Origin: Xenopus tropicalis
Lineage: Eukaryota > Chordata > Amphibia > Anura > Pipidae
Direction: 5' to 3'
Assembly: GCF_000004195.4 (NCBI RefSeq)
Contig: NC_030678.2
Span: 84,418,904 to 84,482,903, forward strand
Length of the DNA: 64,000 nt
Shown: positions 34,010 through 46,050 of the stretch, one piece after another
How the letters are laid out: the number at the start of each line of letters is the position of its first letter
Position numbering within the stretch: the first letter of the stretch is position 1
Notes under the pieces: generated by a model
The model's input: only the letters and a program-made list of their open reading frames with translations
Databases searched by the model: none
What the model was told of the DNA's origin: nothing
Made by a program: the position numbers and the translations under genes

Positions 34010-34932
34010 TGTAACCCTTTCTTGGCTGTAACAAGCCAACAGCACGGCTAGATAGGCCTTGAGCATGGGGTACACGTGACTCAATCCTTCAGGATGGGCC
34101 TTCGCTATGTGGAAGTAACCAAACGGAGCTATAGTGTAGTGCAACTACAACCCACTGTAGCTGTGTGCAGTGCAGAATAATAAATGGGCGCCAGAAGGTT
34201 CTTGCAGTTTAACAGTAGAACTGGTTTAATTTCAGCAACAAGCAACTTGCAGGGTTATGCAATATACTCACACACATCAGTTAGCATAGCTTTCTCTGAG
34301 GACAGCACAGAGAGGGTGCACACCCGCTCCTCCCAACTCCCCTTGAGCCAGGCAGGATCAGTGCCACCGGTTCAGTTGCTCACTCTGTGGAACAGCTAGC
34401 TGGATACCACACTCCTCAGGCCCCATGGCAACTTTGGATCAGGGTTCAATCTACCTGCCTCCTAGGTCTAAACCGTGGCCCTACACTAAGGCAACAGTGC
34501 CTGTATGGAAGGGTACTCCCACAGTTACTTTCCTCTGAGCCAAACTGCTCGTGCTCTCTTCCCTCACTATCTCACTTTACTAGAAAGTGCTCCACAAAAC
34601 TTGCTATCTAACTGGTCCTCATTCACGGGGTCCCTGTCCCCGACTTCACCAGAGTGGCTGACCACACTCTGGGGCACATGGCTTTACTGGAGGCCTAGTC
34701 TTCTCCCTCCAGGCTCAATGCTCCTCTCTCTCAGAACACAGGCAGCCAAAGAGACAGACCCACTCCCTGCTAAACACTTTATCTGTGTCCCAGGGGAGGG
34801 GTCTCCCTATTAACCAATAATCACACATATGAACTCAAAACTGATACATGGGTCTTTGCCCAGTAACAGCACAAACCAGGAAGCTGCAGGGTTTAAAGCC
34901 ATAGGGACTAGTTAACCCTATGGATCCCTACA
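34010..34932 (-). repeat. Right LTR (5' LTR in element orientation)
   Basis: It has the same termini as the left LTR, with a 2-bp longer CA run near 34270. It ends about 310 bp before the epha10 exon at 35244. Confidence 0.92.
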
Positions 34933-35243
34933 ATAGTATATAAAGTAAATGAGTCCCGAGTTTCAGAGGAGATAAAACAAATGTTAGTAACCTATGGTTC
35001 CTAGTATAATTATTTATATTAATTGTATTAGTATGCTGGAAGCCTTACTGTCATTTAGAACAAGAAATTCCTGTATTATATGATTGAGAACAGAACACAT
35101 TTTGTTTGAGGAAATTCTCGAATTTCTCTTTGTGAATTTTAATAAATGACTGCTACGATTTTAGATTCAGCATAAGGAATGATTTGGGAATGGGTTTGTT
35201 TAATATGCTTTGTTTTTTTTCTTCTCTTTTATTCACACCACAG

Positions 35244-35406
35244 GATCAAAGGGACCAGAGTTACTCCACCGTGAGAACACCTTTGACCACGGTGACTGTT
35301 TATAATTTAAAGCCGGGGACTGTTTATGTGTTCCAGATCCGAACATCTTCCTCACAAGACTTCAGCAGCTATAGCCCTACTATTGAAGTGGAAACACTTG
35401 GAGAAT
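35244..35406 (+). CDS. epha10: epha10 exon: second half of second fibronectin III domain
   Basis: This exon is 163 nt, the canonical Eph length. It begins in phase 0 after a cacaccacag acceptor and ends in phase 1 before the consensus donor gtaagt. It encodes [16 protein letters not shown] and then the FN3 strand E-F signature [16 protein letters not shown], ending with [13 protein letters not shown]. The C-terminal strands complete the domain begun in the exon at 17339, which lies 17.8 kb upstream. The young LTR element (32119-34932) ends about 310 bp before this acceptor. Confidence 0.93.
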
Positions 35407-35572
35407 GTAAGTAAGGCTCCATCCCTCAAATGATATATGGTGCCAACAGGTGGACACTCCTTAAAAGGAACAAACGTAACTGCTAAAATGAATAGCTTTA
35501 TGCATTTAAAAAGAACACTCTGTATTATTATTTTTAACATGCCACTTAGATGAACTTTTATTTACTTATATA

Positions 35573-35762
35573 CAAGCATATGATCTGTTATCTGGAAACC
35601 TGTTATCCAGAAAGTTCCAAATTACAGAAAGGCCATCTCCTATAGACTTCATTATAAGCAAATAATTGTAATTTTTAAAATGATTTCCTTTTTTTCTGTA
35701 ATAATAAAACAGTACTTGATCCTTTATACTTAATCCTATTGAGTTTAATTAATGTTAAGGCC
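35573..35762. mobile_element. Kolobok-like MITE, 3'-truncated
   Basis: This partial copy starts gatctgttatctggaaacct and stops near the attgagtttaattaatgtta segment, without its right inverted end. Confidence 0.6.
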
Positions 35763-38700
35763 TAACACTCAGTCCATATAAAAGGCACAGCTGCAAAGGC
35801 TCCACACCTACATGAAAGCAGCAATTTCAGCATTTGTTTGTACAATCGTTCCATAGACTTCTTAAAGTGATAGTAGCACTTCAGTATCTGCTCTGTGAGA
35901 TGCCATTTTGCACGTTACTGAACAGACATGCTTAGAAATGCTGTTTAAGCAGAAGAAGCAACATAACAGCCACAATGATGTCATGGGGCCCATCTATCAA
36001 AGCACTGCCAGTTTTGTGTGTAGTCTGCTATTTTTCCTGCAATTCTGCATTTGTGCCCAACATGCTCCACGTGCCCTTTGTTTTTTTTTTCAAATTCTTT
36101 CTTTCATAAAAATAGAGAAAAAAGGGAGCAATGATAAACTAAAATAGTTGACAACTATATATGGTATTCCAAAAGTGTTTACATTGCTCTTAAAACAGTG
36201 AAAAAAATTACTGGAGTTGCTTTTGCATATTTTAGAGGGGTGGGGAGATTAGAAAGTACCAAGTAATGCCAATTTAGCTAGTGACCTTCTGTCACTGAGC
36301 TCCCAGTGGCTATTCAAGTACAACATTTCTTCCCTTGACAGTGCAGGAAATGTGCATCACTAATACAGAAAACAGGTTTACTCTTGCTGGAGCTCATAAA
36401 CCTAGCACAGGATTTATAGTTAGCAAACATGAAGTCAAATAATGTGATTTGTGCTGTGTCCCACTGTAGATTAAAATTGCTATTTGTCTGCTTTTCAAAC
36501 AACCAGGACTGTGTTTCAGTAAAGGTGTTGTTAATAATACTCTGCAATTAATAGTTGTGTCTTACTGTCTTTTCTGGGGGCTACTCCAGTATCCCTATGT
36601 ATGGTTCTTAGTAAAGCTGTACCACCATTATTTAATATTTCATGACAATTCAGACACTTCAGGGAGCTGTTTCAAAAAAGTCTATACTGTTATTTTACTG
36701 TATGTCAGCATATACAGTATGACAGACCACACACAAATGAATACATGTAAATATTCATGCTGCTTCTGTTATGGAAAGTGCAGAAACAAAGTGAACATAA
36801 GCAATACTTACAAAGAGTCTATTTGCCCTTTGGTCACTAAGGCAAAATAACTAAAGCACTTCAGCCAACTAGAAGAGCAATATTGAGAACACCTGGGGAT
36901 GTTTAGTTTTCTGAGCAGAAGAGCAGCATTATTATGCATCTAAAAATGATAGGCAATGAGAAAGCATGTTTGTTATTTGATGGTATGCTGCCTTCATAAT
37001 AATATAGTCTTCCCCTGATTACTACTTTGCTTTTCCCTAGCTCTGGACCATTGTGTTTTAAATTGTACAGATTAGGCATATTGGAGCTTCTGTAATGTGG
37101 CAGAGATTCATATGTATTTGTGTAAATAATGAATATGTTGGGGATCAAGGCATTTAGTCATTTTTATGATTATTTATTGCAGTAAACTCTGATTGCCAAT
37201 TTATGGACTAGAAATAACTGCCGTTAGCCAATGATGTATAGTTGAGTGTAGAAGCACATAGCTAACCCCATTGCTTCCACCTTACCCAAGTTAATGAAAA
37301 TGAACTTGGCTTTGGTGTAATCCAATACATTAGAATGCTTGGAAGCATATACTAATGCTACTACTACTTTGTTAGGGAAAGCAAGCAAAAGGACCAAAGG
37401 TTATTCCATAAATATTCACTTTCATTTTAACTAAAGTTCTTTGTAACAAAATAAATAGGAATTTTGTGAACAATTGAGCTGGATGGAGTATATTTTTCTC
37501 TATTAGTATATTAATAGACTACCCCATTTCCATGTCTATAAAAATCTCTTATTTTTGTGAATGAAAATGTTTCAGTGCAGTGCAGTGTGCAGATACAGTC
37601 TGATGGAAATAGCAGGCTTGAGAAAAATGTTTTGATCAAAAAAAAAATAAATAAAATATGTGGGTGATTTCCATTTAAGTGGGCACCACTATAACAAATG
37701 AAAGACTGGAATGATAGCTTGCTCTGTATGAATTTTACAGATTGTGCTTAACGGGGCCTTAAATTGCATCCGTTTACTGCATAAGAGACATTTGCAGAAT
37801 GAATTGAATCCAATAAAAATTTTATGGAAAAAAGTGTGGCTGCCTGGAGCCCTCGCATGCACATGTTGGGTGGAAGAAAATTAATGAGTAGGAAAACCAT
37901 TTGGATGCCATCATTTTTAATATGCCCTTGTGATAAACAGGGATATTTTCCTTATGTCATCTTATAACATGTTGCCTGTACAAGCCAAGAGTCAGGAGGT
38001 TTCACTTTAATATTTCAGTAACAGCATATTAAAATACAGTTTCCTCAACCAGACTGGGCTCAACAAATGTGACAGTTTCCTATAGCAGGAGAAAGATTAT
38101 GAAATTGACCCTCCCCCCATCCCACTTTATTTCGGATGTACTGTAACCCTTGGAAAATCCTGTGGAAAATGAAGCATTTGTATCTATACTGTTTTGGCTG
38201 GAGTTCCATATTATGAACTGAGAATGCTTAATGTGGTGTATTTTTATTTCAGTTTTATGCACACTAATACAGAACAAAGTGCCAGACTGTCAATGCTGCA
38301 GTAGAAAAAATAATGTGTAACTCTTTCAGTGTAAAGGGTAACTAAATTTTATTTTTTTATTTAAAGCACACAATTAGTAGCAATAAAAAAAAATAACTTC
38401 TTTATAAACATTGCCCTTTTCTTTAGTAGGCAAAGTAGACATCTCGAAGTAAAATGATAATATTTTACTATTTGTTTTGCTAGAGTCAAGATTGGATTTT
38501 TTTACCCACAAGGGTAACAAAACAAAACTCACCACAATCAATATATTGCAAAAAAAAAAAAAGACAAAGAAAACGCCTCCAAAACCACTGTATATGCATG
38601 TAGGAAAGTTGTCTCCAACTGACTTGTATAAGACAAATAGACAGGGGCTTTATATAAAGCTTATAAAACTAGGATCAAGAGGATAAAACTTGATGTAACT

Positions 38701-39537
38701 TCACCTTCCAAATTTATGATATGCCTTCATAGGGATGATGATTTGTACAAAGTGAGCGGAGTTTTTAGTTTCAGTGTGTGTCAGCCCCTCACTTCCTGGG
38801 CTTCAACATGATAAGGAAGATTTGAGTTGCATAGAAATGAAATTAATGCACAGTCAGTGGTCATTTAGGGTATGTGTTGATTAGTTTGGAATATACATTT
38901 TATTACAAATGATTTGTATTTCTATTGCTAAATTATCTTGCATAGGGGTTTAAAGAATAATGGGATTTCAGCAACATTTTATGATTTTGATAACATTTTT
39001 ATTTGAATATTACTGAATATTACACTTTCTATCAATTTTCAATGCTTTATAAATAAAAAGTTTACCTAGAAAACATTTTAAAATGAAGTCTTTTTTACGG
39101 TGTATAAATATGACCCTCCTAAGTTAGGAGAGGTTTCAAAAATGCTACAGTGGAATGTAGTTAAAACAATACCATACTATATACCATAGCCCAAATACAT
39201 CTAGGGTTTAAGGTTTAATGTAAGATCATAGTGACAGACTGGGCTGGACACACTGACCTTCTGGCACAGAATGCTAAAAAGCAAGGAGCAGTCATTACAA
39301 TCTACACATCTGGAGCAGATGGAACTTGGGGTCGCTAACTTTTTCCTGTGACAAGACTTAATCACATCAGTTTCCATAACTTCAGTACTGGAAATTAAGC
39401 CTTTTGCTAGCATCATTGCTGAACCCTCTCAGCTGGTTGCCTGTGAGGCTGACATGCTGAAAGTTCCTGTATTTCTATAACAGCTTTGCTGTTTTGTGGG
39501 GTTTACTGTATTCATCAAAAGAAGGAGTATGAAAGTA

Positions 39538-40444
39538 CCGTATTTTTCGCCCTATAAGACGCTCCGGAATATAAGACGCACCCAATTTTAAAGGAGGAAA
39601 ATCTAGAAAAATCTGCCAGTAGCACATCTGTCACTGTCCCGCCGCACACAGCCTGCCCAGCCCGGCATTGCCATTCCCAGCTACCCGTACATGTTGCAGC
39701 CGGAACCCGCCCCCACACACTATGGTCCAAAGGCGCACATCTCCCTGTCACCTGAGCACTGACATGACGGCACGGTGTCACACTGAGGGATACTTTCTGC
39801 ATGTGAGAAGAGACGCCCGGCCCTCCCCCCACGGAATCTAAATGTACATGTAGTGCCTTATTGCCTCCTCCCCAGAAACACCTGCCCGGGCTGTGCGTCC
39901 CAGCGCTGTCACAGCAATAACACAAACTGTCTGAGTGTTTCGTTCCACTTGTGTTCCACTCATGTTCCTCTGTGCACCCACACTCACCTCATACTTGAGC
40001 GCGGCCCGCCTGCTCCATCATTTCTATTTACTACTCCCCACCCTACCCTACTAGCACCCAAGAGGCCCCCCAGTATGGGTAAGCAATGCGAATTTAAAAA
40101 ATACGAAACCCCGCAACTTGCCATAGCGACGCTCGGTGTGACGTTCTGCGTTGTCAGACGTCCGGGGGGGGGGCTGTCCCACAGTACTGCCGGGGGTTGC
40201 CCCATTCACTGAGGTGCCTGCTGATCCCATAGCCGCTCAGGCTGCTGAATGCTGTGCCTATTCCATGGCTGCAGAGCCGGCCTGAGACACTGAGGTGACA
40301 CTCTCTGGGGCCAACTGGCGCCTGTACTCGAGCATGCTGGAAAACCTGAGTGGGGCTCAGGCGTATTCGTCGTATAAGACGCACCAACTTTTCCCCCCCA
40401 GTTTTGGGGAAGAAAAAGTGCGTCTTATACGGCGAAAAATACGG
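39538..40444. mobile_element. DNA transposon, inverted ends ccgtatttttcgcc, TA duplication
   Basis: The element is 907 bp. The ends ccgtatttttcgccctataa and the inverse cttatacggcgaaaaatacgg match, with TA on both sides (39536-39537 and 40445-40446). Sub-terminal ataagacgca motifs recur at 39571-39580 and 40373-40382. The interior is GC- and CpG-rich, unlike its surroundings. Frames of 119-136 codons on both strands show no transposase motif. I cannot name the superfamily securely. Confidence 0.82.
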
Positions 40445-40519
40445 TAATACTCTACACTGAATATAATATAGTGAATAATATTTGTAAATGACCATTACAT
40501 CTTTCTTTTCTTTTCCTAG

Positions 40520-40628
40520 TGGCCCTGGTTTCAACCGAACAGAATCCACTCATCATTATAGTAATTGTTTCTGTGGCTGGATTTATTGTGCTACTGTCTA
40601 TGGTGGTTGGACTTATGATATGGAGAAG
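40520..40628 (+). CDS. epha10: epha10 exon: extracellular stalk and transmembrane helix
   Basis: This 109-nt exon starts after the acceptor ttttcctag, enters in phase 1 and leaves in phase 2 before gtgaga. It encodes a short stalk ([10 protein letters not shown]) and then an uninterrupted hydrophobic stretch of about 24 residues, beginning [16 protein letters not shown]. The stop-transfer sequence WRR follows, its last codon split across the intron. This anchors the receptor once in the plasma membrane. The upstream intron carries a 907-bp inverted-repeat element ending only 75 bp before the exon, so branch point and pyrimidine tract lie in the short remaining gap. Confidence 0.92.
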
Positions 40629-41462
40629 GTGAGACCCAAACCTAAACAACTGCTAGCACTATGGAATGATTATACTGAATATGTGCCTTTCAAACATTGA
40701 ACACTGAGGGGGGACAGGTAGCAAAGCAATAGCAAGCCATTTATCAACAAAGGACATGGCACACCATTCATTACAATAGGAAGAAGGGTGTGTCATCAGT
40801 TTAAACAAAGTGTGATCCATTTGTATATTGCCAATATCTTCTAGTTGATAAAAATTGGTTTAGCTAGCATGAGTTACTTTTGTGCATTTCAAGCAGATCA
40901 TGGTATCCCTGGGGCTGCATACCAATGAAATTCATGGCCTCTAGGCTCACCTCAATGTTTCATTCACATGTCAGGTAAAGGCATCATCCTTGACAATCAG
41001 AATGCCTACACCAAGCAATACAATAGACTCAGCACTGCTTTGCTGTCAAAACAGAGGTTTACTGCATCTCATTTGCGTCACTGCACCAAGCTTTCCATGT
41101 AGACATATACAGATTAAGTTTGCTGCTGTTTTGTACCACTTGAGTCACTTTTTCCATTGATTAGGCTCTAGTTTATTCTTCAAACCAATAACATACTTCA
41201 CTTCACAAAGCCAGGACAGGAAGTAAGACACTGACATTTTCTGTACTTTAGCAAAAGGGATTTGAGTAAGCATATCTAGAAATGGCAAAAGGGTCACATA
41301 AAGGCATGTAAGTACAGAACAGAATGAAACAATATGTATGGAGCGTACTACTTAGGAGGTGGAAGATCCATGAAATATTTGACAGCCAAACATTCTGAAT
41401 GAAGAAATATTCTGAGTTTTATACTTTCAGTGGTTATGTTAATTGTGTTTATTTTCCTGCAG
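40629..41462. other. Intron of epha10, 0.8 kb
   Basis: This is a short intron between the transmembrane and first juxtamembrane exons. No repeat or other feature was recognised in it. Confidence 0.85.
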
Positions 41463-41518
41463 GCAATGTGGCTACAGCAAGGCTAGTCAAGATGGCGACG
41501 AGGAACTGTATTTCCACT
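41463..41518 (+). CDS. epha10: epha10 exon: juxtamembrane start
   Basis: This 56-nt exon lies between the acceptor ttcctgcag and the donor gtaagt. It completes the Arg codon begun in the transmembrane exon and encodes QCGYSKASQDGDEELYFH, the basic/acidic segment just inside the membrane that is typical of Eph receptors (usual form CGYSKAKQDGDEELYF). It ends in phase 1. The reading frame continues into the intron for about 90 codons without a stop, but that part has no Eph similarity and follows a strong donor, so it is treated as intron. Confidence 0.9.
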
Positions 41519-41878
41519 GTAAGTTGAAATTATATAATATAAACGATACTTATATATTCAGAAAGCAGCAATCCAAATATATGTCATTGGAATATAGCAG
41601 GCAACGTACCTGTAATTTTCCAACCTATTGTTTTTCACATACTTTTAAAAAAAGCCACAGATTAAAAAAGCATATATTTTTGCAACTCTCACAAGTAACA
41701 CCTGTCTCTATGAGTTGCATAATACTTATCAAAGTAACTCCACAGCATTCACACCTCTGTGAGTTTCAGGTGTCACTTTTCTGAAGAGTTACAAAGTGCC
41801 ATTGTGATTGGATTAGTGGAAGAGTTCATATGCTGAGGACTTCCCATACCAGTTAGTTAAACTGAAGAAGCTTCAAAT

Positions 41879-41997
41879 GAGGTTTTTTTGCCCCCCTCTG
41901 GATCAATTAGCAGTTAGGCAGGTTATATATAGGCATTATGGTTGAACTTGATGGACATATGTCTTTTTTGACCTAACTTACTATGTTACTATGGCTG
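41879..41997. repeat. Dispersed repeat end (gttgaacttgatggac type)
   Basis: The text ctctggatcaattagcagtt, gttgaacttgatggacatat and ttactatgttactatg is one I remember as a very common interspersed repeat end in frogs and fishes. The 5' limit is unclear. Confidence 0.55.
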
Positions 41998-42274
41998 AGT
42001 AGTGAAACGTCTTCAATGATTACTTAGTAAGTCCAGTTGCTTTAGATTCATTTATAGTAGATATACAGTACCATGACCTGGATGAATGAAAATTCACTGA
42101 AGTTAAATTTAATTCATGCAGAGATTGAATCTATGTTTTCTACCAATTTAAAGTAAAACAAGCAAAATTACAAAAAAGTGATGAGGCAGAATGATGAGGT
42201 GTCTGTTTGGTTTTGTTATATGGCCATAAGCGTGTAATACCAATCTCCAGCCACTGGCTGCTGGGATATGCTAA

Positions 42275-42571
42275 GGGGGTGATTTATCAACATCCCAATT
42301 TGAATTTTTTTGTGCTAAAACTTCCAAAATTTGATTAATTAAAAATGTAAATTTATGTAGAAGTCAATCGGAGTTGTCCTAGGAAGAGTCAAGCCATATT
42401 TTTCATTTGAGATTTTTGAGTTTTCAAGTTTTTTTTCAAAATTCGCTAATTCTAGGTATTTGAGTTTTTTATCCAAACAAGTTTTCTATATTAATAAATA
42501 ATATGCAAGTTTATTCAAATTAGGTAAAAACTCTCCAATTCACAAACTCAAAAAATGAATAAATAAGCCCA
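42275..42571. mobile_element. Harbinger-like AT-rich MITE
   Basis: The ends gggggtgatttatcaa and gaataaataagccca are imperfect inverses, with TAA on both sides (42272-42274 and 42572-42574). The interior is made of tttgag/ctcaaa segments. Confidence 0.65.
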
Positions 42572-44755
42572 TAAGAGTTGCATATCTGTGGCTGCTAAAG
42601 AGTCAAACGTTAAACAGCCGTGCAGAAAATTCTATCAATAATTGTTTCAGAAAGCTGATCTATGATAGGATTCAGCAGGGTATTTGGATAGTCAGCTTTT
42701 CACCGCTTCACAAGTATCTGTCTTTGTGGAACTTCTCTTTCTTAGCAAGACACAATGATTTCACAGACAGGACTTGTCAGAGATGGTTCAGATGTGAGAA
42801 AGAATAACTTGATTTGATTTCTGGTATTTGTCATGCCAAGGGTGCTGTATTCTACTGCTCTGTGAAGCATTTCACAGCTATCTTGCTGCCTTCACTTTCC
42901 AAATGTCTCTGTCATTTAAGCACTGCTCCTAAATTTACAGCCACGTGAATGTAAAGATAAACAGGCCATTGGAATTTATGACACTAAATGGCTAATTGGC
43001 TGATGGCTATAGCAACCAAAGCAGATTCATAATTGGCATATGACTGATAAAACCTAATTGCTAACAATGCAGTATAGCCCCTAAAATATTAGCAAATTAT
43101 TCCTCAGACCTGCACAAACAAATGAAGAGAAAGTTATTGAATATATTTGTGCCCATGTTATAAAATATATTGGAAGCAAATATGCAGTATTTTTTGCCCT
43201 CACTGTCCAGTTTACAAAAACACTTTATTACATTACTCCCATATTGCAGCTTCATATATTAATATACTTGGCTATAATTTGTGTGACTTTCCTATTTTTG
43301 TTCATTTCTGAAAAAACAGAGTATATGTTTTCATTTTAGTGGAATATTGGTGGAGTCAGGAAAGAGCTTCCCAGCAGAGGTGATAAAGGCTAGATGAAGC
43401 TGTTAGATGAGCTGAATTGATAAATGACCAGGAAAAGGCATAATTATATAAACATAGAGGACTAAGTATGAAATAGTTTCTGAGGTTTCCCAGCAGACTG
43501 CTTTGGACAAGCGTATGTTTTTCCTGCTGTCACATCCTATAATGCTAGTGCTCCTACTGATACCAAGCAATTCCAGTAGGCTCTTTGATTCCGGGATGCT
43601 TCTTATTTACTGTAGCAGAGAATACTAATAAGCAAGTAATGCAAATAACTGTCATGTATCTATACAGGTTGCAAACCTGCTACTTGACAGTTATCCCAGT
43701 TAACACTCCTATTGGGGAATGTAATAAACGCTGTTAACAAAACAAAATGAGCAATGTGAACAATTTTTCTTTTCTACATATTTAATATAGCTTTTTCAAA
43801 CCTGCAGAGTATTTAGTGACCCTTAAGCCAGTTGAAAAAGGATGAATGTTTGATCAGTAGCATCAGCAGGCAGTGTATAAAATAAAACCTGTTACTAACA
43901 AAATCTCTATCCCCCCCATTAAAAAGCCACCTTCAGGTCTTAAAAAATTAAAATGTGCAATGTAATAATTGTCTAATGAACAACATTAGATTGTTAAATA
44001 TGATTTTAATACCGTTTCACCACTAAATCCTTAAAGTTACTCAGATACAATTAAGTAACAATTTAACCATACCCCCTGTGAGAAGCTGTTTAATGTTGTA
44101 TATAAACATTTTCTAAGGGTAAATAAGGGAATTAATTAGTGAATGTTTATGTAAATGAAGTAAAAAGCTACATAGGAATTGCCATATGTGTGGCCTTTAT
44201 AATTTAGCTACAGTAAAAGCTTTATGTAAGGGGACAAATAATTTATGTAAAAAAATTTACAATGTATTAATTCATAGACTTTTCAATCAGTGATATAGTT
44301 AGGGGCTGATTTATTATTAAAATCCCAATCCCTTCAGATTGGAAAAGCTGTTTTCTTTGCTTGAATTATTTGTTTCATTGCTGTAAAAAGCTTTTCGAGA
44401 TAAAGGCAACTATTAAATTGCATTGACATAATGCTCATTAATTTTCTGGAGCATAATGATTTTATGGGTTCTTAGAGCTCAGCACTGCCTTTATAGCTTT
44501 TGGGGTTTCTCCCTCCAATTTAAATACAAAAACTAGGATAATCCTAGGTTAGCCTTCCTTTTCAGATTTCTTCTGGGGTTCTCAGTATGTTCTAGGCCTG
44601 CTGCCAACCGAGAGTCAATTAAATCACTTTTTACCTGTGAATTCATGGCTAGTCAGAGCATGGACACTGGATTTGGGCAGCCCAGAAGGATATCTGGAAG
44701 TTTGCAGCGCAAATGATCCTCTCATCCCCACAGTGTCCAACTATATGCTATAAAA

Positions 44756-44912
44756 CAGTGCTGTCCAACTTCTGTGGTACCGAGGGCCGGAATTTTTCCG
44801 ACCTAGGTGGTGGAGGGCCGATAATGGAAGCCAGTTTTGACCACTCCCCTTTTTGAAACTGCACCCACTTGAAACCGCACCCGTGTTATCACATGACCAT
44901 ACCCATATTAAT
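44756..44912. mobile_element. Transposon-like end carrying a minisatellite
   Basis: The sequence starts cagtgctgtccaacttctgt and is the inverse of 4262-4425. The homology stops before the minisatellite starting near 44930. No matching right end or duplication was found. Confidence 0.55.
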
Positions 44913-44929
44913 GGTTGAAGTACAGCAAA

Positions 44930-45705
44930 AACCTGCCATACTCTGCCTTCCCTACCCTGCCTGTGTGTGCCATACTCTGCCTTCCCTACCTTGCCTGTGT
45001 GTGCCATACTCTGCCTTCCCTGCCCTGCCTGTGTGTGCCATACTCTGCCTGCCCTACCCTGCCCTGCCTGTGTGTGCCATACTCTGCCTTCCCTACCCTG
45101 CCTGTGTGTGCCATACTCGGCCTTCCCTACCTTGCCTGTGTGTGCTATACTCTGCCTTCCCTACCCTGCCTGCGTATGCCATACTTTGACTGTGTGTGCC
45201 ATTCTTGGCTGGTTTGTGCCATACTTGGCCTGTGTGTGCCATACTCTGCCTGCCCTACCCTGCCCTGCCTGTGTGTGCCATACTCTGCCTGCCCTACCCT
45301 GCCTGTGTGTGCCATACTCTGCCTTCCCTACCCTGCCTGTGTGTGCCATACTTTGACTGTGTGTGCCATTCTTGGCTGGTTTGTGCCATACTTGGCCTGT
45401 GTGTGCCATACTCTGCCTGCCCTACCCTGCCTGTGTGTGCCATACTCTGCCTGCCCTATGCTGCCTGTGTGTGCCATACTCTGCCTGCCCTACCCTGCCT
45501 GTGTGCCATACTCTGCCTATCCTGCCCTACCTGTGTGTGCCATACTCTGCCTGCCCTATGCTGCCTGTGTGTGCGCCATACTCTGCCTGCCCTACCCTGC
45601 CTGTGTGCCATACTCTGCCTACCCTATCCTGCCTGTGTGTGCCATACTCTGCTTGCCCTATGCTGGCTGTGTGTGCCATACTCTGCTTGCCCTATGCTGT
45701 ATGGC
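44930..45705. repeat. Minisatellite, ~26-36-bp unit
   Basis: About 25 tandem units of the form ctgtgtgtgccatactctgc followed by one or two ccctaccctgc-like blocks run for 775 bp. A variant block with cattcttggctggtttgtgc occurs twice (about 45185-45240 and 45355-45410), showing higher-order duplication. The unit leaves all frames open, so frames of up to 270 codons on the plus strand are by-products with a repeated Cys-rich translation. Confidence 0.95.
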
Positions 45706-45896
45706 ACACACAGGCAGCACACAGTGACACAAAGCTGGCACTGCTCCTACAGTCTACATTTATAGGGGTCTGTTAGGAATGCAAGTGCAGTGTTAGCCAT
45801 AGTTTTTTTTACTCAGAATTAAATTTTTCCCACTTTTCCAGAGTCATTGCATCTACTTGTGGATTTACACTTGACCCAACTCTGTTTGATGTATTA

Positions 45897-46050
45897 GGGC
45901 TGTGGCACACGGGGAGACTAGTCGCCCGCAACAAATCTCCCTTGTCTCGTTTGACTTTTCCCCCCGAAATACCATCCCACCGGCAAGTATGTAAATCGCT
46001 AGTGAGATATCATACGCGGTGCCGCAATTTCCCCGAACAAGTGTCCCCAT
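45897..46050. mobile_element. MITE fragment with gggctgtggcacacgggg end
   Basis: It starts directly after TTA with gggctgtggcacacggggag, followed by gactagtcgcccgcaacaaa. I remember this CpG-rich family from Xenopus. The right end is missing or decayed near 46050. Confidence 0.5.

Larger units (their letters stand above)
32119..34932 (-). mobile_element. Non-autonomous LTR retroelement, intact LTRs
   Basis: The two long terminal repeats are 921 and 923 bp and enclose only about 970 bp. The element is framed by ATAG on both sides (32115-32118 and 34933-34936). A primer binding site next to the right LTR reads on the minus strand, so the element is oriented minus. No gag, protease, reverse transcriptase or envelope similarity is visible in the interior, and frames there are short. 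It is thus a TRIM/LARD-like or deleted element that would need enzymes from elsewhere. LTR divergence of about 1% by eye suggests a recent insertion. A polypurine tract was not obvious. Confidence 0.9.
17464..35243. other. Intron of epha10, 17.8 kb
   Basis: This intron separates the two halves of the second FN3 domain. It holds the Tc1 element (19236-20850), a duplicated region with several MITEs (about 23690-28510), a hAT-like fragment near 28500 and the LTR element (32119-34932). I see nothing specific in about 17500-19230, 20860-21330, 21670-23690 and 28640-32110, apart from a short ATA repeat near 31370. Confidence 0.8.
35407..40519. other. Intron of epha10, 5.1 kb
   Basis: The intron contains a truncated Kolobok-like copy near 35573-35762 and the inverted-repeat element at 39538-40444. 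The rest (about 35770-39530) is AT-rich sequence in which I recognise nothing apart from an A-rich run near 38550. Confidence 0.8.

Noticed and set aside
32494..34813. Paired 74- and 102-codon frames repeated in both LTRs
   Set aside because: They are duplicated only because the LTRs are duplicated. LTRs normally do not encode proteins and no domain is visible.
39515..40549. Frames of 119-136 codons on both strands around the 39538 element
   Set aside because: They cross transposon borders and CpG-rich non-coding sequence, and show no transposase or other domain.
44915..45727. 270-codon plus-strand frame with repeated Cys/Pro/Leu blocks, and similar frames in the other two plus frames
   Set aside because: It is the translation of a minisatellite whose unit lacks stop codons in several frames. 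There are no splice signals, no domain, and the same text appears in all frames.
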